A stretch of DNA of 64,000 nucleotides from Mycolicibacter engbaekii (GTDB lineage Bacteria; Actinomycetota; Actinomycetes; Mycobacteriales; Mycobacteriaceae): contig NZ_LQOT01000031.1 in the NCBI RefSeq assembly GCF_002101585.1, forward strand, positions 1 to 64,000, in the 5' to 3' direction. The position numbers were made by a program, and so were the translations under genes. The first letter of the stretch is position 1. Each line of letters starts with the position of its first letter. This document shows positions 19,203-26,719 of this stretch, one piece after another. The notes under the pieces are model-generated. The model was not told the DNA's origin. It worked only from the letters and a program-made list of their open reading frames with translations, and searched no databases.

Positions 19203-20060
19203 TCACCCGCCGAACCGTGCGCCGGCGTTGACGCCCCACATCGCCATGGTCAGCAGGGCGTTGACAATGATCACCACCGTGATGGTGGCCCGCATCGCGT
19301 GGCCGGCGGCGACCCCGACGCCCTGCGGACCACCCGAGGCGAAATAGCCGTAGTAACACTGGATCACCGCGGCGAAGAAGATGAAGATGATCCCTTTGAA
19401 CGTCGCGTAGACGACATCGCGCCCGCTGCTGAACAGGGCGAAGTAATGTCCGTAGGTACCCGCGGAGGTGTCCGCGATGACTCCGACGACCACCTGTGCG
19501 GAAAGGTACGCCGCGGCAAGGCAGACCAGGAACAGCGGAACGGCAGCGACCACCGATGCCGCCACCCGGGTGGTGACCAGGTAGGGGATCGGCTTGATCG
19601 CCAGCGCGTCCATGGCGTCGATCTCTTCGGCGATGCGCATGGCGCCCAATTGCGCGGTGAACCGGCAGCCGGCCTGGGTGGTGAAAGCGATGGCGATCAT
19701 CACCGGCACCAGCTCGCGGGTCGAGCCCCACGACGACAACAGGCCGGTCGCCGGCCCCAGCCCCAACAGGTTCAGCGCGTTGTAACCCTCGATGGCCAAC
19801 AGTGCACCGGCGGTGATCCCGAGCACGACGGATACGCCCATAGTTCCGCCGCCCACCACGAGTGCGCCGTTGCCCCAGGCGATGTCGGAGAGGTTGCGGG
19901 TGAACTCGCGGCGGTAGCGGGCCAGCATCACCGGGACGGCCAGCAGCACCCGGCAGATGAAGTCCAGCATGTGGCCGGCTTTGGCGATGGGCAGCCACAC
20001 CACCTCCGCGGCGCGAAGGGCGTGCTGCACAACGCTGGGGCGGTAGACGGCGACGACCAT
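19203..20060 (-). CDS. yrbEB: YrbEB, MlaE-type permease of the Mce importer
   Basis: A 285-aa inner-membrane permease. It has about five to six hydrophobic segments and the MlaE signature ELVPVMIAIAFTTQAGCRF, then AEEIDAMDALAIKPIPYLV, which carries the EExDA coupling element. It pairs with YrbEA and, by family knowledge, with the ATPase MceG encoded elsewhere. Start ATG 20060, 5 nt after the yrbEA stop. Confidence 0.92.
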   Translation of the reverse strand: MVVAVYRPSVVQHALRAAEVVWLPIAKAGHMLDFICRVLLAVPVMLARYRREFTRNLSDIAWGNGALVVGGGTMGVSVVLGITAGALLAIEGYNALNLLGLGPATGLLSSWGSTRELVPVMIAIAFTTQAGCRFTAQLGAMRIAEEIDAMDALAIKPIPYLVTTRVAASVVAAVPLFLVCLAAAYLSAQVVVGVIADTSAGTYGHYFALFSSGRDVVYATFKGIIFIFFAAVIQCYYGYFASGGPQGVGVAAGHAMRATITVVIIVNALLTMAMWGVNAGARFGG

Positions 20061-20065
20061 GACCG

Positions 20066-20992
20066 TTACAGGCTCGCCTTGGGAAACAGCAGCAGGTAGA
20101 GCTGGCTCATTCCGACGTTGACGATCATCAGCAGCAGGATCGACTCGACCACTGCGGCATTCACCGAGTTCGCGACACCGGCGGGGCCGCCCCGGGTGTC
20201 CAGGCCCTTGTGACAGGCCACGACCGCCACGATCGCGCCGAAGGCGATCGCCTTGGCCAGGGCCAGGACGAGGTCGTCGACGGTCGCGAAGGAGGCGAAG
20301 GTCGCGACGAAGGATCCGGGTGTTCCGTTCTGCACATAGACGTTGAACAGGTACCCGACGAAGAAGCCGGCGCAGGTGGCGAGCCCGGTCAACGCGACCC
20401 CGACGAGAATCAGCGCGGCGAAGCGGGGCACCACCAATCGGCGGATCACCGAAACGCCCATCACCTCCATCGCGTCGATCTCTTCGCGCATGGTTCGAGA
20501 GCCCAGGTCCGCGCTGACCGCCGAACCGACCGCCGCCGCGAGCAGTATCGCGGCGACCAGGGGAGCACCCTGCCGGATCACCACGAGCCCGTTGGCCGCT
20601 CCCGACAGGGACTCCGCGCCGACTTGGCCGGCGAGCACCGCAAACTGGATCGACAGCGTGACACCGACCGGAATGGTCACCAGCAGCGTCGGCAGCAACG
20701 CGGTACCGGCCATGAACGCCGCCTGCTTGATGAACTCCGAAACGGCGAAGCGCCCGGTGAACAGGTCGATGAGAAGGTACTGCACGGTGCGCAGTCCGAG
20801 GGTGGTCTGGCCGCCTACCGTTCCCAGCGATCGCAGCGGATGCGACCAGGCGTAGGACCGAAGCCACGCTCCGACCTCGGCGAGCGAGGCACCGTCGACA
20901 TGCTCGCCGCGCTCCGATGTGACAGCCAGCGGAACCTCCCCGTTCTGCTCGACGATTGCGACCCGCGAGTCACCATCGGACGCCAAGTCCAC
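20066..20992 (-). CDS. yrbEA: YrbEA, MlaE-type permease of the Mce importer
   Basis: A 308-aa permease with the MlaE core LLPTLLVTIPVGVTLSIQFA and REEIDAMEVMGVSVIRRLVV. It carries a polar N-terminal extension of about 60 residues not needed for the core fold. The open frame reaches a TTG at 21064, but that codon lies inside the operator palindrome; GTG 20992 is therefore preferred, with moderate certainty. It is the first gene of the mce operon proper, under its own promoter (site C). Confidence 0.88.
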   Translation of the reverse strand: MDLASDGDSRVAIVEQNGEVPLAVTSERGEHVDGASLAEVGAWLRSYAWSHPLRSLGTVGGQTTLGLRTVQYLLIDLFTGRFAVSEFIKQAAFMAGTALLPTLLVTIPVGVTLSIQFAVLAGQVGAESLSGAANGLVVIRQGAPLVAAILLAAAVGSAVSADLGSRTMREEIDAMEVMGVSVIRRLVVPRFAALILVGVALTGLATCAGFFVGYLFNVYVQNGTPGSFVATFASFATVDDLVLALAKAIAFGAIVAVVACHKGLDTRGGPAGVANSVNAAVVESILLLMIVNVGMSQLYLLLFPKASL

Positions 20993-21058
20993 GACCGGCC
21001 TACTGACCGAACTGGCCCCGCCTGCGGCAGCCGCGAAACGGCCGTCCCGCCATAGCGG

Positions 21059-21113
21059 ACCCAATATTTGGTTTCGTGAGCGGAGCCTATCGTGCGGCGC
21101 TGCGTGCGGTCAA
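21059..21113 (-). promoter_or_regulatory. Operator/promoter of the yrbE-mce operon (site C)
   Basis: On the minus strand TTGACC (21113-21108), 18 nt, TAGGCT (21089-21084) form a good promoter. The palindrome copy ACCCAATATTTGGT (21059-21072; 13 of 14 matches) begins 11 nt behind the -10 box, just after the predicted +1. A repressor bound there would block the mce operon while leaving the AveC-like gene upstream free. Confidence 0.72.
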
Positions 21114-21142
21114 CGCTTTTCGTGGTTGTGTCGACGCCGCCG

Positions 21143-21937
21143 TCAACGGCCGTTGAGCGGCTGGTTGGGCACACCGGGGAACAACTGCTCACTGGGCCCC
21201 GCGGTCACCCAACCGCCGAGCTTGGTGGCGAGGTGCGGCGCGAAGACCGCTGCGTACAACCCGTTTCCGATGACGATCACGGCGATGACCGACAGGACCG
21301 ACGATCGCACCCGGGTGGTCGACCGGTTGTCCGCCCAGACCTCGATGACATTTCTGCCTTGCGAATCCGTCCGTCCGAGCAGGTAGGTGAAGACCATCAT
21401 CTGCACGCCCATGGCCAGGGAGTCATAGAGCGGGTACTGGTTCACGGTGCCCTCCCGCAACGCCAGGCCGGGGATCACGTAGCCGTAGTGGAAGATCCCC
21501 AGCCGGGCGCCCAGGAATGCGTTGAAGATCAGCGCCCAGCAGAAGCCGACCACCAGACCCACGCTCAGCAGCGGGATCGGTCTGCGCCAGTGAAACCGTG
21601 CGCACAACCAGCGGCCCAGCGTCGCGCCGAGCACGGCCGGCAACACGAAGTAGGCGATATAACCCACCGGCACCGACGAGGGAAGGCCACCCCAGGTCAT
21701 GTTCAACGGCCACCACGACGGCATGCGGGGCAGGGCCGGCGGGAACTGCGCATACATCGCCCAGTCGTAGGGTGCCTCGATCCAGGAGAACGAGATGGCC
21801 GAGATGCACAGCAGCAGCAGCGGGTGCAGCCGCCGCCGGCGAAAGCTCAGATACACCCCGGCGGCGGTGAAGCCGATGCCCCCGATGTAGGCGAAGGCGA
21901 TCCCGGCGATCAGCAGGGGAGTCAGCTCGGTGTTCAT
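21143..21937 (-). CDS. AveC-like integral membrane protein (spirocyclase AveC family), copy 1
   Basis: A 264-aa protein with about seven hydrophobic segments. It shares with the second copy (27836-28966) the motif W-[IQ]-x-P-x2-[DN]-W-x2-Y followed by a Pro-x-WPL element (here WIEAPYDWAMYAQFPP, then PSWWPL). A later shared part is the GIFHYGYVIPG / GMYIYSQVPFG pair. The named relative AveC acts in avermectin spiroketal formation in Streptomyces; a role for mycobacterial members is not known. Start ATG 21937 overlaps the stop of the 45-aa gene (ATGA), so both are coupled. It lies directly upstream of the mce operon. Confidence 0.68.
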   Translation of the reverse strand: MNTELTPLLIAGIAFAYIGGIGFTAAGVYLSFRRRRLHPLLLLCISAISFSWIEAPYDWAMYAQFPPALPRMPSWWPLNMTWGGLPSSVPVGYIAYFVLPAVLGATLGRWLCARFHWRRPIPLLSVGLVVGFCWALIFNAFLGARLGIFHYGYVIPGLALREGTVNQYPLYDSLAMGVQMMVFTYLLGRTDSQGRNVIEVWADNRSTTRVRSSVLSVIAVIVIGNGLYAAVFAPHLATKLGGWVTAGPSEQLFPGVPNQPLNGR

Positions 21938-22071
21938 CGGCGCTCCCGGGTGTCTGCCGATCCGCGTGCCTCGGGATCGAAGTGCCAGACCAGACCGAAC
22001 ACCAGGGCGATCAGCCCGAACAGCGTTCCCAACATGATCACAGCGCCCACGACCGCGCCTCCTTCGGTCAT
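21934..22071 (-). CDS. 45-aa single-pass membrane protein
   Basis: Small gene from ATG 22071 to TGA 21934. Its product begins MTEGGAVVGAVIMLGTLFG, continues as one hydrophobic helix (about residues 7-29) and ends in a charged tail with FDPEARGSADTRERR. The stop overlaps the ATG of the AveC-like gene, which is strong evidence for translation as its partner. The start lies 1 nt from an inverted repeat that probably binds the neighbouring TetR, so the mRNA may be nearly leaderless. No family recognised. Confidence 0.65.
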   Translation of the reverse strand: MTEGGAVVGAVIMLGTLFGLIALVFGLVWHFDPEARGSADTRERR

Positions 22072-22072
22072 T

Positions 22073-22112
22073 GGATAGTGAACACTATCCCCACTAGATA
22101 GTGGAGACTATC
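22073..22112. promoter_or_regulatory. Two adjacent inverted repeats in the divergent TetR/45-aa gene promoter
   Basis: GGATAGTG-AA-CACTATCC (22073-22090) is a perfect 8-bp inverted repeat and GATAGT-GGAG-ACTATC (22097-22112) a second one with the same half-site. They sit between the leftward 45-aa gene (start 22071) and the rightward TetR gene (start 22158). This is the expected arrangement for an operator of the adjacent TetR, and it is unlike the ACCAAATATTTGGT motif. A TANNNT box (TATCCT, 22109-22114) overlaps the second repeat for the rightward gene. Confidence 0.72.
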
Positions 22113-22157
22113 CTCAAAGGTGCACCGATCGGGTGCGATTTCAAGGAGTGACACAAG

Positions 22158-22808
22158 GTGAAACAGCGAGCCTCCACCGCCGCGCAGCGGCCGCCGGCGA
22201 TGCGCAGGTCGCGCGGTGAGCCGCGTCGGCTGCTGCTCGAGGCGGCACGAGAGCTCTTCGCCCGCCAGGACTATCGCGCCACCACCACCCGCGAGATCGC
22301 CCAGGCGGCCGGTGTCACCGAGCCCCTGCTGTTCCGGCACTTCGGTTCGAAGGCGGCGCTGTTTCGGGAGGCGCTCGTCACGCCGTTCACCGAATTCGTC
22401 GACGAGTTCGTCACAACGTGGCGCTCGCTCGATCTCGAGCAGACCGGGGAAGAGGAGCTGGCACGCCATTTCGTCGGCCGGCTCTATGACGTCTTCGTCG
22501 GCCATCAGGGGCTGCTGGTGACCCTCATGGCCTCCGATGGGCTCGGCGACGACGAGGCGGAGCAGGCCGGCATCGCCGATGTCCGGCACGCGATCACACT
22601 GCTCGGCCAGATCAGCGCGGAGGGCATGAACCTGCGGTCGATCGGATCGGCGCATCCGAATCTGCCGGCGCACTCGACCGTGGCGATGATCGCCGGCATG
22701 GCCGCGCTGCGGTCGACCTACTTCGGGTCCAGGCCGCCCTCGCGCAAGGTGATCGTCGAGGAGCTCACCCAGGCCAGCCTGCACGGCTTCCTGCACCGCA
22801 ACACCTGA
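22158..22808 (+). CDS. TetR/AcrR family transcriptional regulator
   Basis: A 216-aa regulator with an N-terminal helix-turn-helix (TTREIAQAAGVTEPLLFRHF, about residues 44-63) and a helical ligand domain. GTG 22158 follows AAGGAG at 9 nt. It is divergent from the 45-aa/AveC-like/mce arm and 38 nt upstream of P450-1, so it probably controls both and itself through the GATAGT-type repeats. The ligand is unknown. Confidence 0.88.
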   Translation: MKQRASTAAQRPPAMRRSRGEPRRLLLEAARELFARQDYRATTTREIAQAAGVTEPLLFRHFGSKAALFREALVTPFTEFVDEFVTTWRSLDLEQTGEEELARHFVGRLYDVFVGHQGLLVTLMASDGLGDDEAEQAGIADVRHAITLLGQISAEGMNLRSIGSAHPNLPAHSTVAMIAGMAALRSTYFGSRPPSRKVIVEELTQASLHGFLHRNT

Positions 22809-22846
22809 ACGCGCCCAGTCCACTGCTTCGCCGAAGGGATGTGACC

Positions 22847-24049
22847 ATGACAGGTGTCAGCGCGGTCGAGTTGTACTACGACCCGTTCGACCGCGACATC
22901 GACGACGACCCGTACCCGGTGTGGAAGCGGATGCGGGAAGAAGCGCCGTTGTACTACAACGAGAAATTCAACTTCTTCGCGCTGAGCCGGTACGACGACG
23001 TGGTGCGCGAGCTGCCGAACTGGCAGACCTATCGCTCCGGGCGCGGGACCACCGCCGACATCTTGTTCAACAATCTCGAGGTGCCGCCGGGAATCCTGCT
23101 GTTCGAGGACCCACCGCTGCACGACCTGCACCGGAGTCTGCTCTCGCGGGTGTTCACTCCCCGGCGCATGCTGTCGGTGGAGCACCTGGTCCGCGACTTC
23201 TGCGTCAAGGAACTGGACCCGCTGGTGGGGGCCGGCGGCTTCGACTTCATCGCCGATCTCGGGGCCGTCATGCCGATGCGCACCATCGGATACCTGCTGG
23301 GCATCCCGGAGAAGGACCAAGAGGCGATCCGCGACCGCAACGGCTCCTTCATCGAGATGGCCGAGGGCCGCCAACCCGGCGATTTCACCCAGCAGATATT
23401 CGCCGACAGCATCGTGATGTTCTCCGAGTACATCGAGTGGCGGGCCAACCATCCCTCCGACGACCTGATGACCGATCTGCTGTGCGCCGAGATCGATGAG
23501 TCAGACGGCACGCGTCGCCGGCTGACCCGCACCGAGGTACTGGCCTATACCGCGATGATCGCCGGGGCCGGAAATGAGACCACCGCACGGCTCATCGGTT
23601 TCATGGCGCAACTGCTCTCGGATCACCCCGATCAACGCCGCGAACTCGCCGAAGATCCCGCCCTGATCCCGGGCGCTATCGAAGAGACCCTGCGCTACGA
23701 ACCGCCGTCGCCGGTGCAGGCCCGCTATGTCGCGCGCGATGCCCAGTACTACGGCCGTCGCGTTCCGGAAGGCTCATTCATGTTGCTGCTGAACGGTTCC
23801 GCCAACCGGGACCCCCGGCATTTCGTCGACCCCGATCGCTTCGACATTCACCGCGAGGGCGGCCACCTCAGCTTCGGCAAGGGCGTGCACTTCTGCCTGG
23901 GGTCGGCGCTGGCACGGCTGGAGGCGCGGGTGGCCTTCGAGGAGGTCCTCAAGCGGTGGCCGGACTGGGAGGTCGACTACACCGGCGCCGAACGCGCGCA
24001 CACCGCCAGCGTGCGGGGGTGGGCGCGGCTGCCCGTGATCGCCCGATAG
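22847..24049 (+). CDS. Cytochrome P450 (P450-1)
   Basis: A 400-aa soluble bacterial P450. The heme loop is FGKGVHFCLG with the axial Cys at residue 350; the I-helix oxygen groove is AGAGNETT, and the ExxR pair is EETLR. It should hydroxylate a hydrophobic substrate using electrons from a ferredoxin/reductase pair not found nearby. ATG 22847 is preferred (GAAGGG 8 nt upstream); GTG 22841 is in frame. It forms a short unit with the TetR gene in front. The subfamily was not assigned. Confidence 0.93.
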   Translation: MTGVSAVELYYDPFDRDIDDDPYPVWKRMREEAPLYYNEKFNFFALSRYDDVVRELPNWQTYRSGRGTTADILFNNLEVPPGILLFEDPPLHDLHRSLLSRVFTPRRMLSVEHLVRDFCVKELDPLVGAGGFDFIADLGAVMPMRTIGYLLGIPEKDQEAIRDRNGSFIEMAEGRQPGDFTQQIFADSIVMFSEYIEWRANHPSDDLMTDLLCAEIDESDGTRRRLTRTEVLAYTAMIAGAGNETTARLIGFMAQLLSDHPDQRRELAEDPALIPGAIEETLRYEPPSPVQARYVARDAQYYGRRVPEGSFMLLLNGSANRDPRHFVDPDRFDIHREGGHLSFGKGVHFCLGSALARLEARVAFEEVLKRWPDWEVDYTGAERAHTASVRGWARLPVIAR

Positions 24050-24099
24050 GGCCCGGTTGGCGGTTAGGTCAATGTGCGCGCAATGACCGAGCGGGCCGA

Positions 24100-24146
24100 T
24101 TGACTGCGGTGGCAACGGACTCTACGGTGGAACAGATATTTGGTCA
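24100..24146 (+). promoter_or_regulatory. Promoter and operator of the VWA/MoxR pair (site D)
   Basis: TTGACT (24100-24105), exactly 17 nt, TACGGT (24123-24128) form a strong sigma-A type promoter. Two nt later begins the palindrome copy AACAGATATTTGGT (24131-24144), which therefore covers the transcription start. The GTG start of the VWA gene is 23 nt farther on, behind GAGGGAG. Confidence 0.78.
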
Positions 24147-24166
24147 CCGGGTGGACGAGGGAGTCC

Positions 24167-25837
24167 GTGAACCACCACGATGCTGACGAGCCTGTGCAGC
24201 GCTGGAATTTGTTGGCGTCTGCGCTATCCGGGCGTCCGTTGCAGGTGGTGGCGGCTTCCGACGGTGTGCCTTGCTGGACCGACGGCAAGGCTGTCTATCT
24301 CGATCCGGTCCTGGAAGCGGTCCGCCAGCTGGAGGCGGTGGCGGTTCAGGCCTGCCTGGTGGCGGCCGGAAGTCTGGATGGCGAGGTGATGCGCAGGCTG
24401 GGCCGTCGCCGAGCGCTCGCGGCGTGTTACCTGGCTATCGAGGGTCACCGGGCCTTGGCGGCCGGTAGGGAACTGTTACCGCCGGCAGCTGCGGCGCTGA
24501 TCGACGAGGACCTCGCCGCTCGAAGTGACTCGCCGGCCGCATCGTTGGCCCTGGCGCGCACGGCCCGCGAGGCGCCGCCGGAGGCGTTCGGCGTTCTTCG
24601 GCCGGGAAAGCTGCTGGCTGAGAGTAAAAGGCACTCCGGGTCCGACGCGGCGCAGGCGCACAGCCCGAGGCATCAGCGCGCACCGCTGGCCGAGCTGGAC
24701 GACGATAGCGCCGAGAGCGCCGACGACACCCCCGACATCTTCTCCAGCCCGGTCGGCGGCAGCGGCGCGCTGGGGCGACTGGTGGCCAAGATGCTCGAGG
24801 TGACCCGCCGGCTGGGCGGCAACGGACCCCCGGGAGCGGACGCCCCCACTCACCGGACGCGTTCGGGAGTGCGGGGAGCCGGCAGTGTCGTGTCCACGGC
24901 CGGAACGGGCGGACTCGACGACGAGCCTGCCACGAGCGACAGCGCGGGTGTGACCTATCCCGAATGGGACGTCCATCGCCGCTGCTACCGCCCGAACTGG
25001 TGCACCGTCCTGGAGATTGCGCCCAAGCCGGCGGAGATGGGCCTGCGGCCAACCGATTACGGGTTGCGGCGGCCACTGGCCCGGCTCGGGCTGGGGCTGG
25101 ATCGCTACCACCGGCAACCGCAGGGCGATGACATCGACCTGGATGCGGCAATCGAGGGACGGGTCGAAGTGCTGGCGGGTTCGGCACCCGACGAGGCCGT
25201 CTACCTCGACAGTCTGCGCCGGCGGCGGGATCTGAGCGTGCTCATCCTGCTGGACGTCTCGGGTTCGGCGGCAGAGCCGGACACCTTGGGCCAGACCGTG
25301 CACGAACAGCAGCGCGCGGCCGCCGCGGCACTGGCCACCGCTCTGCACGACCTCGGGGATCGCCTCGCGCTGTATGCGTTTTCGTCCCAGGGCAGGTCCG
25401 CTGTACACGTCACCCCGGTGAAACGGTTCGACGACGCGCTCGACGCCCTGGCGATGCGCCGGTTGCAGGGCCTGCAACCCGGCGCCTACTCGCGGCTGGG
25501 CGCCGCCATCCGGCACGGCTCGGCACTGCTGGAGGACTGCGGCGGGACCCCGCGGCGTCTGCTCGTCGTGCTCTCCGACGGGTTGGCCTATGACCACGGC
25601 TACGAGCGCCGCTACGGCGCGGCCGACGCCCACCGGGCCCTTGCCGAGGCGCGGCGGCGCGGCACCGGCTGCCTGTGTCTGACCATCGGGGCGGCCACCG
25701 ACGTCGCGGAGTTGCGCCGGGTGTTCGGCAGCGCCGCGCATGCGACCGTTCCTCGTCTCGACGAGCTCAACCGGGTCATCGGACCGCTGTTTCGCTCCGC
25801 GCTGGGCGCGGCAGATCTGCGACGGCGAGTCGCATGA
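24167..25837 (+). CDS. VWA-domain protein, NorD/CbbO-like
   Basis: A 556-aa protein with an N-terminal helical part, a low-complexity charged linker (about residues 155-245) and a C-terminal von Willebrand A domain. The metal-ion site begins with DVSGS at residue 363, continues with YSRLGAAIRHG and ends in SDGLAYDHGYERRYG, which is the NorD signature. NorD-type proteins work with a MoxR AAA+ partner to insert metal into or remodel an enzyme (nitric-oxide reductase, RuBisCO in CbbQO). No such target is adjacent, so the client may be an island enzyme. GTG 24167 chosen; the upstream TTG lies in the operator. Confidence 0.82.
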   Translation: MNHHDADEPVQRWNLLASALSGRPLQVVAASDGVPCWTDGKAVYLDPVLEAVRQLEAVAVQACLVAAGSLDGEVMRRLGRRRALAACYLAIEGHRALAAGRELLPPAAAALIDEDLAARSDSPAASLALARTAREAPPEAFGVLRPGKLLAESKRHSGSDAAQAHSPRHQRAPLAELDDDSAESADDTPDIFSSPVGGSGALGRLVAKMLEVTRRLGGNGPPGADAPTHRTRSGVRGAGSVVSTAGTGGLDDEPATSDSAGVTYPEWDVHRRCYRPNWCTVLEIAPKPAEMGLRPTDYGLRRPLARLGLGLDRYHRQPQGDDIDLDAAIEGRVEVLAGSAPDEAVYLDSLRRRRDLSVLILLDVSGSAAEPDTLGQTVHEQQRAAAAALATALHDLGDRLALYAFSSQGRSAVHVTPVKRFDDALDALAMRRLQGLQPGAYSRLGAAIRHGSALLEDCGGTPRRLLVVLSDGLAYDHGYERRYGAADAHRALAEARRRGTGCLCLTIGAATDVAELRRVFGSAAHATVPRLDELNRVIGPLFRSALGAADLRRRVA

Positions 25838-25856
25838 GCAGAAGGTGGAAACAACC

Positions 25857-26657
25857 ATGACGGCTGCCAGCCCCGCGACGCGCCCCTACTATGTGGCGAC
25901 CGGCAACGAGGAGCAGGTCTTCAAAGCTGCCTACCGGCAAGGCTTGTCGATCGTCCTCAAAGGACCCACCGGGTGCGGCAAGACCCGCTTCGTCGAGGCG
26001 ATGGCACATGATCTGGGCCGGCAGCTGGTGACCGTCGCCTGTCATGACGATCTGACCACCGCCGATCTGGTCGGCCGGTTCCTGTTACGCGGCGGTGAGA
26101 CCGAGTGGGTGGACGGGCCGCTGACCCGCGCCGTGCGCGAGGGCGCGATCTGTTACCTCGATGAGGTGGTGGAGGCCCGTCAGGACACCACCGTGGTGCT
26201 GCACCCGCTGGCCGACCACCGCCGCCAGCTACCGATCGAGCGGCTCGGTGTCACGCTGGATGCCGCGCCCGGATTCGGGCTCGTGGTGTCCTACAACCCC
26301 GGATATCAGAGCGTGCTCAAAGATCTCAAGGACTCGACGCGCCAGCGGATGGTGGCCATCGAATTCGGCTTCCCGGCCGCCGACGTCGAGGAGAAGGTCG
26401 TCGCGTGCGAAGCGGCCATCGAGCATGAACGGGCTGCCGAGCTGGTCCGGTTGGGGCAGGCGATCCGCCGGGTGGGCAACGGCGGGCTGCGCGAGGTGGC
26501 CTCGACGCGGGTGCTGATCGCCGCGGGCCGCCTGATCGCCGAGGGCCTGTCGCCCCGTGAGGCGGCCCGGGCCGCCATCGCGGGACCGCTGACCGACGAC
26601 TCCGTGGTGGCCGGCGGCCTGGCGGAGATGATCGCCGTCTACCTGCCCGAGAAGTGA
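25857..26657 (+). CDS. MoxR-family AAA+ ATPase, NorQ/CbbQ-like
   Basis: A 266-aa ATPase with Walker A GPTGCGKT (residues 36-43), Walker B AICYLDEV, sensor-1 VSYNPGYQ and an arginine-containing STRQRM. Length and order fit NorQ/CbbQ. It is 19 nt behind the VWA gene and surely forms a motor-adaptor pair with it. ATG 25857 is preceded by AAGGTGG. Acts on a protein client in the cytoplasm; which one is inference only (amidohydrolase or one of the P450s are candidates). Confidence 0.87.
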   Translation: MTAASPATRPYYVATGNEEQVFKAAYRQGLSIVLKGPTGCGKTRFVEAMAHDLGRQLVTVACHDDLTTADLVGRFLLRGGETEWVDGPLTRAVREGAICYLDEVVEARQDTTVVLHPLADHRRQLPIERLGVTLDAAPGFGLVVSYNPGYQSVLKDLKDSTRQRMVAIEFGFPAADVEEKVVACEAAIEHERAAELVRLGQAIRRVGNGGLREVASTRVLIAAGRLIAEGLSPREAARAAIAGPLTDDSVVAGGLAEMIAVYLPEK

Positions 26658-26658
26658 T

Positions 26659-26704
26659 TGACGGTGGGTGGGCCGCACGCTAGGGTCTGAACAAATATTA
26701 GGTT
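26659..26704 (+). promoter_or_regulatory. Promoter and operator of the substrate-binding-protein operon (site E)
   Basis: TTGACG (26659-26664), exactly 17 nt, TAGGGT (26682-26687), then after 3 nt the palindrome copy AACAAATATTAGGT (26691-26704). Layout and spacing copy site D. The ATG of the next gene follows 16 nt later behind GGAGGCGAG. Confidence 0.78.
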
Positions 26705-26719
26705 CATCACGGAGGCGAG

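Noticed and set aside
23389..23405. AGCAGATATTCGCC inside P450-1 as a further regulon site
   Set aside because: Right half does not match GGT, it lies in the coding region and no promoter is near.
24131..24166. TTG 24140 as start of the VWA protein (and ATG-like starts at 10806 and 21064 for the amidohydrolase and yrbEA)
   Set aside because: All three codons lie within or beside the 14-bp operator and downstream codons with ribosome sites or better spacing exist.
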